DNA of 64,000 nucleotides from an uncultured Exiguobacterium sp. (GTDB taxonomy: Bacteria; Bacillota; Bacilli; Exiguobacteriales; Exiguobacteriaceae), in NCBI GenBank assembly GCA_913775715.1, contig CAJYMC010000007.1, positions 930,001-994,000 on the forward strand, given 5' to 3'. Within the stretch, counting starts at the first letter, position 1; each line of letters begins with the position of its first letter. Of the stretch, positions 55,957 through 63,974 are shown one piece after another. Under the pieces are notes generated by a model. The model was not told the origin of the DNA, searched no databases, and saw only the letters and a program-made list of their open reading frames with translations. The position numbers were made by a program, and so were the translations under genes.

Positions 55957-56379
55957 ATGACCTTCGCATTCGAATCCTCGATGCAGCACTGGAACGCCAT
56001 TCAACGGCTCCACGGCCGTTATTCGAAAGAAGTCAACGATGTACTTAAACCAAAAGGTCTCTCGAAGTCACAATTCGATTTATTGATGACTCTGTATCAT
56101 CAGGAGAGTGCGACGCAAAAATCACTTGAACGAACTCTCGAGCTCTCGAGTGGTGCCATCTCACAAACGGTCAAAAAGTTGCTAGCAGAACACCTCGTCA
56201 TTCGAAAACGGATCAACCGGGAAAAGCGGATTCTCTTGACGAAGGATGGTACAGCGCTGGTTCAAAAATCGGCTCCTGAAATCGAAGAAATCGACGACCG
56301 GTATTTCCGTGCCTTTACATCGAAAGACCATGAAACGTTTGATCAGTTGTTGCATAAGATGCAAAGCGATCATTTTTGA
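55957..56379 (+). CDS. MarR family regulator (second of two)
   Basis: 140 residues, ATG 55957 after AGAGGAGG. HTH: KSQFDLLMTLYHQESATQKSLERTLELSSGAISQTVKKLLAEHLVIRKRINREKRILLTKDGTALV. Clearly related in plan to the gene before it but with limited sequence identity, so an old duplication. Followed by a very strong terminator. Confidence 0.9.
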   Translation: MTFAFESSMQHWNAIQRLHGRYSKEVNDVLKPKGLSKSQFDLLMTLYHQESATQKSLERTLELSSGAISQTVKKLLAEHLVIRKRINREKRILLTKDGTALVQKSAPEIEEIDDRYFRAFTSKDHETFDQLLHKMQSDHF

Positions 56380-56399
56380 GTAGTTGTGATTGCAAAATT

Positions 56400-56449
56400 A
56401 AAGAGTCCTTCTCTTTTCTGAAAGTACAGTAAAGAGAAGGACTCTTTTG
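56400..56449. terminator. Long bidirectional terminator
   Basis: Perfect 17-bp arms AAAGAGTCCTTCTCTTT/AAAGAGAAGGACTCTTT with 14-base loop. Confidence 0.88.
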
Positions 56450-56483
56450 GTATTTCGTTAGTAAAATCATATCAAACGATTTA

Positions 56484-56987
56484 TTAATCCGACTCAGACG
56501 TTTGCCAGTCTTCTCGCGTCCACCAGGCGATCAAACTTCCTATCAACAAGACACTTGCCCAGTAAATCAAAAAAGTATTTCCGTTAAAGAATTGACTATT
56601 CATATAGGGCGAAAAAACTGTCGTAATACTCGTTAAATAATCACCATCGGTCGTTCCACGATCTGCAATGACTTGTTGTTTGACCAACAGTTGATACTGC
56701 GTAAACTGTTCAATTTGATAAATGATGCCACACACGAGATAGATCATCGTGCTGATCGATAAACCGATTAAAGACAAAACACGAAGCTGCGACTCCCTCA
56801 CCCATTGCAATACGAGAACGATTCCCATCGGAAAAAGTAATAGAAGAAGTAAGAGCGATACAAAACCTAGATTCCCATTCCCGCTAATTTGTTGCGGATA
56901 GACTTGCATCGCGCGACCAAAAGATACGAGAAGTCCACTAAATATGCTCAAAGCGACTATTAATCGTTCTGTCCTTACGACTCTCAT
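56484..56987 (-). CDS. Membrane protein, 167 residues, unknown
   Basis: ATG 56987 after AGAGGTGTAGTGAG. Four helices (LIVALSIFSGLLVSFGRAM, FVSLLLLLLLFPMGIVLVLQW, VLSLIGLSISTMIYLVCGIIY, FLIYWASVLLIGSLIAWW); a polar external part between helices 3 and 4 (KQQVIADRGTTDGDYLTSIT). No family recognised. Single gene. Confidence 0.7.
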   Translation of the reverse strand: MRVVRTERLIVALSIFSGLLVSFGRAMQVYPQQISGNGNLGFVSLLLLLLLFPMGIVLVLQWVRESQLRVLSLIGLSISTMIYLVCGIIYQIEQFTQYQLLVKQQVIADRGTTDGDYLTSITTVFSPYMNSQFFNGNTFLIYWASVLLIGSLIAWWTREDWQTSESD

Positions 56988-57220
56988 CTCACTACACCTC
57001 TTTTTAGTTAGAATTCGTATTTGATACAGTGTTTGTTTTAATTATACAAAATCGAGATACTCGGAATTTCCTTTTTTAGGAATTAAGGCAATGCGTTATT
57101 CTCTCTTATTTTAAGATTATTTTTAGGTTGTCACGATTTGCATTACGCAGTTAATGTCGAACAGCATTGCACCGCTTTGTGTTTTTGTATCAACCCTCAG
57201 GCACGATGACACGTCAAAAA

Positions 57221-57252
57221 AACCTTGAAGCACTTCATGCATGCTCCAAGGC
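57221..57252 (-). terminator. Rho-independent terminator of the ABC operon
   Basis: CCTTGAAGCA/TGCTCCAAGG with one mismatch, seven T on the minus strand. Confidence 0.8.
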
Positions 57253-57261
57253 TTTCATTCA

Positions 57262-58053
57262 TCATGAGCCGGTACTCGCAAATGCCTTCAGTCCGAACAA
57301 CCAGAACCGATAGGCGATTAAACAGGCAATGATTGCGACGAGTGGTGTCGCGATCGCCATAGCTCCATATCCTCTTCCGCCAAAGAAATACATCGCCGGA
57401 TAAAAGGCAGTAAAGCCGAACGGGATGATGTAGGTCAAGATGAACATCAAGACCTTCGAATAGATCGTCATCGGGTAACGAGCGAAATCACTCAAACTGA
57501 AGACTGCTGAGACGACCGGTAAACTGTCGACCATCCAGAACGAGAACGTCGCGAAAAACAGGTTGATCGCGATATAGAGCAAACCGCTCGAAAGAACAAG
57601 TACGATCAACATCAAGACATCACCGAAACTCCAGATCATGTCGAGGTGATCGGAAGCAACATAGAGCACCCCACTACCAATCAACAGTTGACCGAACCCG
57701 TCTTGTTGGACGCGCTCAGCGATGATTTGAAACAACGGATTAACTGGGCGCATCAACAACCGATCCAGATTCCCGGTCCGGATGTACTGCCAGCCGATCG
57801 TCCACAAGTTATCAAAGAAGATATGATGTAAGGCTCGTCCTAAAAAAGCGATCCCGTAAATGAATAGAATCTCGTAAAAGTCCCAGCCGTTTAGCGTCTC
57901 GATATGCTGAAAGACGACCGATAGGAAAAAGAGCGAGGCGAACTGTTGACCAAAGACCGACAAGACACCGATCAGGAAATCGATCCGGTATTCCATCATG
58001 ACCTTAAAATGACTTTTGGCATACAGCCAGTAGAGTTTTATGTATCGTTTCAT
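57262..58053 (-). CDS. ABC-2 type permease (ABC2_membrane_6 family), second subunit
   Basis: 263 residues from ATG 58053, which overlaps the preceding permease stop (ATGA). Six helices; begins MKRYIKLYWLYAKSHFKVMMEYRIDFLIG and has RTGNLDRLLMRPVNPLFQIIAERVQQDGFGQLLIG, the cytoplasmic R-P-x-x-P-x-F-x-x-x-x-E signature of this permease family (PF06182 style). Dimerises with the next permease. Exported substrate unknown. Confidence 0.88.
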   Translation of the reverse strand: MKRYIKLYWLYAKSHFKVMMEYRIDFLIGVLSVFGQQFASLFFLSVVFQHIETLNGWDFYEILFIYGIAFLGRALHHIFFDNLWTIGWQYIRTGNLDRLLMRPVNPLFQIIAERVQQDGFGQLLIGSGVLYVASDHLDMIWSFGDVLMLIVLVLSSGLLYIAINLFFATFSFWMVDSLPVVSAVFSLSDFARYPMTIYSKVLMFILTYIIPFGFTAFYPAMYFFGGRGYGAMAIATPLVAIIACLIAYRFWLFGLKAFASTGS

Positions 58054-58844
58054 CCGCCGAACACCGTCACTTTCCGGATCGCGAGCGCGAACGTGATTCG
58101 CAAGATGACGAAGAATCCAATCATCCAACCAATTTGAACAAGTAACGCTTGCAGGATGCCGCTTGCTGCGATCTCTCCCGTATAGATCGCGACCGGGACG
58201 TAGACGAGTGAAGCGAATGGTAAGTACAGACTAATCGTCTGAAACCAGTCCGGGAATAGCGTCAACGGAACGATTGCACCAGACATAATCGTGATGACGG
58301 CGTCCTGTAAGACGGATAGTCCCCAAATGTTGACGGTATAGAACGCAAAGATCCCAACGAGCAAGTCAATCAATGTCGCGAGCAACACGGCGCAAAGGAC
58401 ACTGCCGGCGAAAGCGAGTCCAGCCAACCAAGACGGTGGTCGATCCACGCCGATGAACAAGATCGAGACGAGGACGAGTGGTAAGATCGAGCGGAACAAG
58501 ACCGAGACTTTTGAGCCAATGTCTTGGGCGAGTAATTTATCGAGTAAGTGGTACGGACGGAGTAACTCGATCGCAATTGCCCCTTGTTTGATCATTCGAG
58601 CGAGATCGCGTCCGGCACCCCCGCGGAACTGATCGATCATCGTCGCAAGCACCGCATACGTCAGCATCGTCGACAGTGAGATACCGGAGACATCGGTCTT
58701 ATTGGCATACACAGCTTGCCAGAAGAAATAGAGAATGAACAGACGCATCGTCACGCTGAACATGCTTGCCCAGTACCAGGCCGTATAGGCGAGATCAACC
58801 TTGATTTGGGAACGCATCAACGCGGTATATTTACGGATTCTCAT
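58050..58844 (-). CDS. ABC-2 type permease (ABC2_membrane_6 family), first subunit
   Basis: 264 residues, six helices: KVDLAYTAWYWASMFSVTMRLFILYFFWQAVY, then MIKQGAIAIELLRPYHLLDKLLAQDIGSK with the family R-P-x-x signature. ATG overlaps the ATPase stop by four bases. Part of a three-gene coupled operon (ATPase-permease-permease), no substrate-binding protein, so export is likely. Confidence 0.88.
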   Translation of the reverse strand: MRIRKYTALMRSQIKVDLAYTAWYWASMFSVTMRLFILYFFWQAVYANKTDVSGISLSTMLTYAVLATMIDQFRGGAGRDLARMIKQGAIAIELLRPYHLLDKLLAQDIGSKVSVLFRSILPLVLVSILFIGVDRPPSWLAGLAFAGSVLCAVLLATLIDLLVGIFAFYTVNIWGLSVLQDAVITIMSGAIVPLTLFPDWFQTISLYLPFASLVYVPVAIYTGEIAASGILQALLVQIGWMIGFFVILRITFALAIRKVTVFGG

Positions 58845-59845
58845 GCGCTGATCCCCGCCTGGTAGAGCTTGCGGATTAACGTCTCCATCTTCGGGACGGA
58901 CACGGAGACGTCCCGAACGGCGTACAGCGAAACGATTTCCTTGATGACTTGACCGCTTGACAGTTCTCGGTCGTCAAAGGCGAGCTCGTACGTCAGCTCA
59001 TCCGTCTCAAACAGGATCACACGATTGATCAACGCCGTCGGTAAAACAAACGGCACCGGTTCTTCGAGCGTGATTCGAAGTGTCCGCTCGTGACTGAATG
59101 ATACTTTTAACTGATCGATCGTATCGTCATAGATGATTTTGCCGTCGTCGAGGACGATCACCCGGTCACAGACTTCCTCGATGTCCTGCATGTCGTGCGT
59201 CGTCAAGATGACGGTTGTTCCCCAGCGATCACTCATCTCGCGGATAAAATGACGAATCGTCTCCTTGATCTCGATATCAAGTCCAATCGTTGGTTCGTCG
59301 AGATAGACAACTTTTGGTCGATGCAGAAAGGCTGCGGCTAATTCACAGCGCATCTTTTGTCCGAGCGACAGTTGTCGGACTGGTACGTCTAGGAGCGGTG
59401 CGAGATCAAGCTTCTCCCGAAACCACGCGAGTGTCTCGGCAAACTCTGACGTCGGCACTTGATAGATTTCCTTCAACAGCTCAAACGATTCTTGGACCGG
59501 AATGTCCCAGAACAGTTGCGTCCGCTGACCGAAGACGGCTCCGATTTGTGACGCGTTCTTGACGCGATTGGCGTGTGGATCAAGTCCGAACACCCGGACG
59601 TTCCCCGCGTCCGGACGTAAGACTCCAGCGAGCATCTTGATCGTCGTCGATTTCCCGGCACCGTTGAAACCGATGTAGCCGACCCGTTCTCCAGCTTCAA
59701 TCGTCAAATCAATCGCTTTGACCGCCTCTTTCGTCCGGTATGTCCTGCGAAAGAGTGCTTTGATCGCCCCGCGCAGGCCCGGTTCCCGTTGAAGGATTTG
59801 ATAGTGTTTCGTCAGTCCTGTTGCTTTAACGGCATATGGTTGCAT
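58841..59845 (-). CDS. ABC transporter ATPase of the ABC-2 exporter
   Basis: 334 residues from ATG 59845 after GGGGGAG. Walker A GFNGAGKST, Q-loop GQRTQLFWDIPVQES, signature QLSLGQKMRCELAAAFLHRPKVVYLDEP with Walker B, switch His in TTHDMQD. The C-terminal 90 residues (LRITLEEPVPFVLPTAL, VSVSVPKMETLIRKLY) are the extra domain seen in ATPases paired with this permease family. First gene of the operon; powers export. Confidence 0.93.
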   Translation of the reverse strand: MQPYAVKATGLTKHYQILQREPGLRGAIKALFRRTYRTKEAVKAIDLTIEAGERVGYIGFNGAGKSTTIKMLAGVLRPDAGNVRVFGLDPHANRVKNASQIGAVFGQRTQLFWDIPVQESFELLKEIYQVPTSEFAETLAWFREKLDLAPLLDVPVRQLSLGQKMRCELAAAFLHRPKVVYLDEPTIGLDIEIKETIRHFIREMSDRWGTTVILTTHDMQDIEEVCDRVIVLDDGKIIYDDTIDQLKVSFSHERTLRITLEEPVPFVLPTALINRVILFETDELTYELAFDDRELSSGQVIKEIVSLYAVRDVSVSVPKMETLIRKLYQAGISA

Positions 59846-59986
59846 GTATTCTCCCCCTTTTTGTGCAAACGCTTTCCGAAAATGTAGTATACCAGATAAA
59901 TCCAAGATTCTTCCAATACTTTTAAAAATTTTTCTCGATATTCTGACGTAGTCGCGTAATAATAGAGAAAAAGGAGTGGTCTGACC

Positions 59987-60370
59987 ATGCTATTACGTCA
60001 CATGACACACCGGCATCACATGAAATCAATCGTGACGCGCGGTGGGTTGTCACCGACATTCCAAATCGATGCACCTACAGGCTGGATCGCCTTTGAGGTC
60101 GATCCTCCAAGCGAAGCGTATCAAAAGCACTTTCATCAATTGAAGAGTGATTGGCAGGATGGAGATGTCGTTACGCTCGAATTTGACGGAAAGCGGATGC
60201 AAGCAGCAGGCTTCGAGATTCTGCAATCATCAGAAGACGTCCGCAATCAACAGGCAGAGAGATTAGGCGTATCCATCGAGAAAATCGGCTCGTATGCATT
60301 CATTCGTAATTTCGTCTCACTTGATTATCTCGTCGAATCATCGCGTGAGAAAATCTCCGAGTATTATTGA
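59987..60370 (+). CDS. Hypothetical protein, 127 residues, ADP-ribosyltransferase-like start
   Basis: ATG 59987 after AAAGGAGTGGTCTGACC. Begins LLRHMTHRHHMKSIVTRGGL, which resembles the opening of ART-fold proteins (short strand with R/H, then a helix ending in G-L), followed by GWIAFEVDPPSEAYQKHFHQL, VVTLEFDGKRMQAAGFEI and a C-terminal SYAFIRNFVSLDYLVESS. No catalytic Glu motif can be fixed, so this is only a resemblance. Single gene. Confidence 0.6.
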   Translation: MLLRHMTHRHHMKSIVTRGGLSPTFQIDAPTGWIAFEVDPPSEAYQKHFHQLKSDWQDGDVVTLEFDGKRMQAAGFEILQSSEDVRNQQAERLGVSIEKIGSYAFIRNFVSLDYLVESSREKISEYY

Positions 60371-60524
60371 TTCTGTATAAGAAATTTGATTTTTTTGAAA
60401 GATACGGAAATCAAGATATTTTCATACATCTTTAGGGTATCGTTGATTGTACAGAATAAATATTCACTTTATTAAACAGTTTGTTTTAGTTATTTTTCAG
60501 AACCCATTCGAGAGGAACACGAAC

Positions 60525-61610
60525 ATGTGGAATACACTGAACCATCTTATCCTCAATGTCGCTCTGACCTTTTTCTTCGTGCTCATCTCTCTGTTCTTTT
60601 TTAAGCGATTTCAGTTTCGAAACACGTTCGACAGCTGGCTGAAGAAAAATCTGTTAGTACTGATTCTTGCGACAGGTGCCGGCTACTGGGTCATCCACAA
60701 TGCCATCACCTTTGAGGGATTTCAATTCGACTTATCGATCACCTTGGTTGTCATCGCCTTCATCTATGGAGGCATCAGTAGCGGCTTCATCACGACCCTC
60801 GTCTTTGCTTCCCTTGAACTGTTCATTTTTGATTCCGCTCATGCCTATTGGCTTGTTGGTACGTATCTTACCGTCAGCATCGTCGTCTTATACTTACAAA
60901 ATGAAGCACCGGATCGATTCATCTCGTTTCCAATCATCTTTACGATTGCACTCATTCTCTGTTTACCGTACGTCCATCATGTCCGACCGAATGACGTGAC
61001 GGCGATGACGATCTTTCTCGTCGGGAATGGCTGCGCCGGTTTCCTGCTGCATAGCATCTTGCATCAAGTCCGTTGGCACTTCAATCAAGTTCGGATGCAT
61101 CGGCGTCTCGCCTTGACGGATACGTTGACAGGGCTTGATAATCGACGCCGTTTAGAAGAGACGGTCCAACGTTATAAATCACAACAGATAGACTTTTCGA
61201 TCATGATCATCGATGTCGATCATTTCAAACAGGTCAATGATACTTACGGTCATGATCGCGGTGATCATATTTTACGGCAAATCAGCTCTTTGCTTGCATC
61301 CTATTGTCCCCCAACCTGTGTGCTCGGACGATTCGGCGGAGAAGAGTTCATGATGCTGTTACCGGAGCATTCGTTGCCGGAGACGCGTCGACTCGCGGAA
61401 CAAATCTGTGAAGCCAGTGCGAAACGGACGTATGAGTTATCAGCGACGTTACCGCTGCAAGTGACGTTATCGATCGGAGTGTCTCGCCAAACGCATCAAC
61501 CGTCTGAGACTCATAACTTTCTGCAGACGATCCAGCAGGCAGACGCTGCCCTCTATCAAGCGAAAAAGAGTGGTCGGAATTGTGTCTTTCATCATGACCC
61601 ATTGCGTTAA
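60525..61610 (+). CDS. Diguanylate cyclase with six-helix membrane sensor and GGDEF domain
   Basis: 361 residues from ATG 60525 after AGAGGAACACGAAC; upstream in-frame codons lack a ribosome site. Six helices (residues about 10-180) with IAFIYGGISSGFITTLVFASLELFIF, a 5TMR-LYT-like sensor. GGDEF: DTLTGLDNRRRLEETV, IIDVDHFKQVNDTYGHDRGD, RFGGEEF. No RxxD inhibitory site before GGEEF. Third cyclase in 25 kb. Ends at a strong terminator. Confidence 0.92.
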   Translation: MWNTLNHLILNVALTFFFVLISLFFFKRFQFRNTFDSWLKKNLLVLILATGAGYWVIHNAITFEGFQFDLSITLVVIAFIYGGISSGFITTLVFASLELFIFDSAHAYWLVGTYLTVSIVVLYLQNEAPDRFISFPIIFTIALILCLPYVHHVRPNDVTAMTIFLVGNGCAGFLLHSILHQVRWHFNQVRMHRRLALTDTLTGLDNRRRLEETVQRYKSQQIDFSIMIIDVDHFKQVNDTYGHDRGDHILRQISSLLASYCPPTCVLGRFGGEEFMMLLPEHSLPETRRLAEQICEASAKRTYELSATLPLQVTLSIGVSRQTHQPSETHNFLQTIQQADAALYQAKKSGRNCVFHHDPLR

Positions 61611-61614
61611 AAAA

Positions 61615-61646
61615 GTGCCCCCTTGCGTGACGATGAGGGGGCACTG
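61615..61646. terminator. Rho-independent terminator
   Basis: Perfect AGTGCCCCCT/AGGGGGCACT arms, 12-base loop. Confidence 0.8.
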
Positions 61647-61669
61647 CTATCTGAAATGGAGGAACGAAC

Positions 61670-62281
61670 GTGGAAATCACGAATGTCTTACGCTTTACCG
61701 ATCGCGATGGATTTCGACAGTGGTTGACGAAACACGCAGATCACGCGGCCTTTTGTTGGGTGATTCTCAGTAGAAAACAAATCGGGGACGGTTTACTTTA
61801 TCTCGATGCCGTCGAAGAGGCACTTTGCTTCGGATGGATTGATGGAATTGCAAAGAAGACCGAAGACGGTGAACTGGCGCAACGATTCACCCCGCGTCGA
61901 AAAAACAGTAACTGGACCGAACTGAACAAGGAACGGGTCCGTCGCTTAGAGCGTCTCGGCTTGATGCAACCGTCCGGACGACAGGTTCTACCAGACATGC
62001 GTGCTGATGCATTCGTCATCGATGACACGATCCAGACGCGTCTACAAGAAGACCCGATCGTTTATGAACAGTTTAATGACTTCCCGGAGCTCTATCGACG
62101 CATCCGGATTGATACGATTCAAAGTGTACGTAAGGATCCCGCTCTCTATGAAAAACGTCTGCAAACGTTGATTGAAAAAACGAAACGGAATCAGATGTAC
62201 GGTCAGTGGAATGACGGGGGTCGTCTTTTACTTGAAGATGTTCCGGAGACAGAATCAGAGGATAGTCGGTCAGACTGCTAA
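61670..62281 (+). CDS. YdeI/OmdA (bacteriocin-protection) family protein
   Basis: 203 residues, GTG start after GGAGGAACGAAC. Pattern: FTDRDGFRQWLTKHADHAAFCWVIL, LLYLDAVEEALCFGWIDGIAKKTEDGELAQRFTPRRKNSNWTELNKERVRRLERLGLM, typical of the YdeI/OmpD-associated family. Residues 115-160 add the helical DNA-binding-like tail (FPELYRRIRIDTIQSVRKDP, YEKRLQTLIEKTKRN). Function is not settled; some homologues give bacteriocin or peptide protection. Ends 12 bp into the convergent ATPase gene. Confidence 0.9.
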   Translation: MEITNVLRFTDRDGFRQWLTKHADHAAFCWVILSRKQIGDGLLYLDAVEEALCFGWIDGIAKKTEDGELAQRFTPRRKNSNWTELNKERVRRLERLGLMQPSGRQVLPDMRADAFVIDDTIQTRLQEDPIVYEQFNDFPELYRRIRIDTIQSVRKDPALYEKRLQTLIEKTKRNQMYGQWNDGGRLLLEDVPETESEDSRSDC

Positions 62282-63160
62282 GAAAATCTCTTCTAATGAT
62301 TGACGTTCGATCTGCACCTCGTAGACTTTGACGTCTTGTTTCGCAAGCATGACGAGTAACTCTGGAATATCCTCTTCCGTCGATAAATCAAGCTGTGTAC
62401 AGTCATCGGTTTGCGACAAAAGTCGAACATATGCTGGCAAATGCGATGGCTCTAATCGCGGAACAGTCCGAATACGGATTTGAATCTCCTGCCTCATTGC
62501 TTCTTGTAAGGACGCAACGGTTCCGAAGCGGACGATTCTTCCCTCCGCCATGATGGCGACACGATCACACATCTTTTCGATCTCATTCAAGTTATGAGAG
62601 GTTAAGAAGATCGTTTTTCCTTCCGCTTTTAATGCAAGCAACAATCGCTGGGTATCAATCGCCGATTCTGGATCAAGACCGGACGTCGGTTCATCTAAAA
62701 AAAGTAATTCCGGATTTCCGGTGAGCGCTTGTGCGATACTGATCTTTTTCTTCATCCCGAACGAGAAGCTCCCGATCTTTTGTCGCTCCGTTCCGCTTAA
62801 TCCGACTTGTTCAAGCAATCGTCCAATTTCTTGCTTCGTGATGCGAACTCCTGATAATCCTGCCATGTAGTTAAGAAATGCACGTGCCGTCATATCATGA
62901 TACAGATTTGATGTATCCGGCATGACCCCGATCCGTTGTTTGATGGCATCTAGTCGATCAGCGGGTTCACCGAGAAGTGCGACAGTTCCGCCTGTCGCTT
63001 GTGTGATTCCGGTCATGATCTGAATGAATGTCGATTTCCCAGCGCCATTACGACCTAAAAAACCAAAGATTTCTCCTCGTTCGACCGTCAAATTCACCTC
63101 TCGTAAGACTTCCTTCGCACCGAACGATTTCTTCAATTCTTTTACTTCAATCGCTTTCAT
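62270..63160 (-). CDS. ABC transporter ATPase (NatA/YxlF-like)
   Basis: 296 residues. Walker A GRNGAGKST, Q-loop GVMPDTSNLYHDMTARA, signature FSFGMKKKISIAQALTGNPELLFLDEP, switch His in LTSHNLNE. C-terminal end VYEVQIERQSLEEIFLAV. Energises the permease encoded 1 base upstream (63162). Plan and neighbours resemble YxlF-YxlG of the B. subtilis sigY region or similar two-part exporters. ATG 63160 after AAGGATTTGTAAC. Twelve bases overlap the YdeI gene end. Confidence 0.92.
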   Translation of the reverse strand: MKAIEVKELKKSFGAKEVLREVNLTVERGEIFGFLGRNGAGKSTFIQIMTGITQATGGTVALLGEPADRLDAIKQRIGVMPDTSNLYHDMTARAFLNYMAGLSGVRITKQEIGRLLEQVGLSGTERQKIGSFSFGMKKKISIAQALTGNPELLFLDEPTSGLDPESAIDTQRLLLALKAEGKTIFLTSHNLNEIEKMCDRVAIMAEGRIVRFGTVASLQEAMRQEIQIRIRTVPRLEPSHLPAYVRLLSQTDDCTQLDLSTEEDIPELLVMLAKQDVKVYEVQIERQSLEEIFLAV

Positions 63161-63161
63161 G

Positions 63162-63845
63162 TTACAAATCCTTTCGCTTTAACGTGAGATAGGAGATCGT
63201 CAAAAACAATCCACTCCATAAAACAGGTAACAGTAGCAGCGTCCCAGACATGATGACAGCGTGGTACGGCAAGATGTATTGAAACGGTACCAGATACCAT
63301 TTTTCTGAGAACGCTGACCAAAGACCGATGATCGGTACGACGATCCCGAGAAAAATACCGAGAAACATCGTCAAACTAGGCTTCGCTATCATCGTTGATA
63401 AAAAAATATTGAAACTCGTGATGTATAGAATGACGACCAGAACCGTTAGATAATCCGTCCAGAACCATTGCTGTGCGTAAAGTGAGACGATGAGGAAATT
63501 AATCGTAAGCGTCGCGCACCAGAACAACAATGATCCGAGAAACTTCTCTAAAATGATTCGCAGACGCGACGTCTTCGTGACCAGTAAACGAATCGTCCGT
63601 GTCTCGATTTCACGATTGATGATGTCGTGTGATAACGCAGCCACGAATAGAAATCCGAAGAACAGGATGAAGAACTTAATGCTTGAAGTATAAGCCGACG
63701 GTTGATTAACGCCAGCAAGCAGTTCCGGATGCCTCGTCAAATACGATGCTGTGAAGACGGACGTGATTGTCAGAAAAAGCATCAACAAAATCGCTTTGAC
63801 GCTTTTGAAGCTGCTCGTGAATTCTTGTTTTACGATTGGAAACAT
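63162..63845 (-). CDS. ABC-2 type permease (YxlG-like)
   Basis: 227 residues, six helices. Starts MFPIVKQEFTSSFKSVKAILL, then LFVAALSHDIINREIETRTIRLLVTKTSRLRIILEKFLGSLLFW, the E-x-x-x-x-T-x-x-x-L-L and Arg/Lys cytoplasmic signature of ABC-2 permeases with ATPase contact. Partner of the ATPase downstream (1 bp away). Substrate unknown. Confidence 0.88.
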   Translation of the reverse strand: MFPIVKQEFTSSFKSVKAILLMLFLTITSVFTASYLTRHPELLAGVNQPSAYTSSIKFFILFFGFLFVAALSHDIINREIETRTIRLLVTKTSRLRIILEKFLGSLLFWCATLTINFLIVSLYAQQWFWTDYLTVLVVILYITSFNIFLSTMIAKPSLTMFLGIFLGIVVPIIGLWSAFSEKWYLVPFQYILPYHAVIMSGTLLLLPVLWSGLFLTISYLTLKRKDL

Positions 63846-63872
63846 GACGGACTCCTTCGGATATATTTTTGA

Positions 63873-63962
63873 TTAACGCAAGCGTTCTTTTACTTTCGTG
63901 ACAAGGACACCGAGTCCATATAAGATGGCGACTGTTAAGAGTATCGTGATGATGGTTTCCAT
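63873..63962 (-). CDS. 29-residue membrane peptide at the head of the ABC unit
   Basis: Read by hand: ATG 63962 with AAAGGAG seven bases upstream, TAA at 63873. METIITILLTVAILYGLGV then LVTKVKERLR: one helix with a basic cytoplasmic tail. It lies 28 bp before the permease gene and its ribosome site overlaps the stop of a gene that continues off the window. Same strand throughout, so part of the exporter operon. Unknown function. Confidence 0.6.
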   Translation of the reverse strand: METIITILLTVAILYGLGVLVTKVKERLR

Positions 63963-63974
63963 GATAATTCTCCT

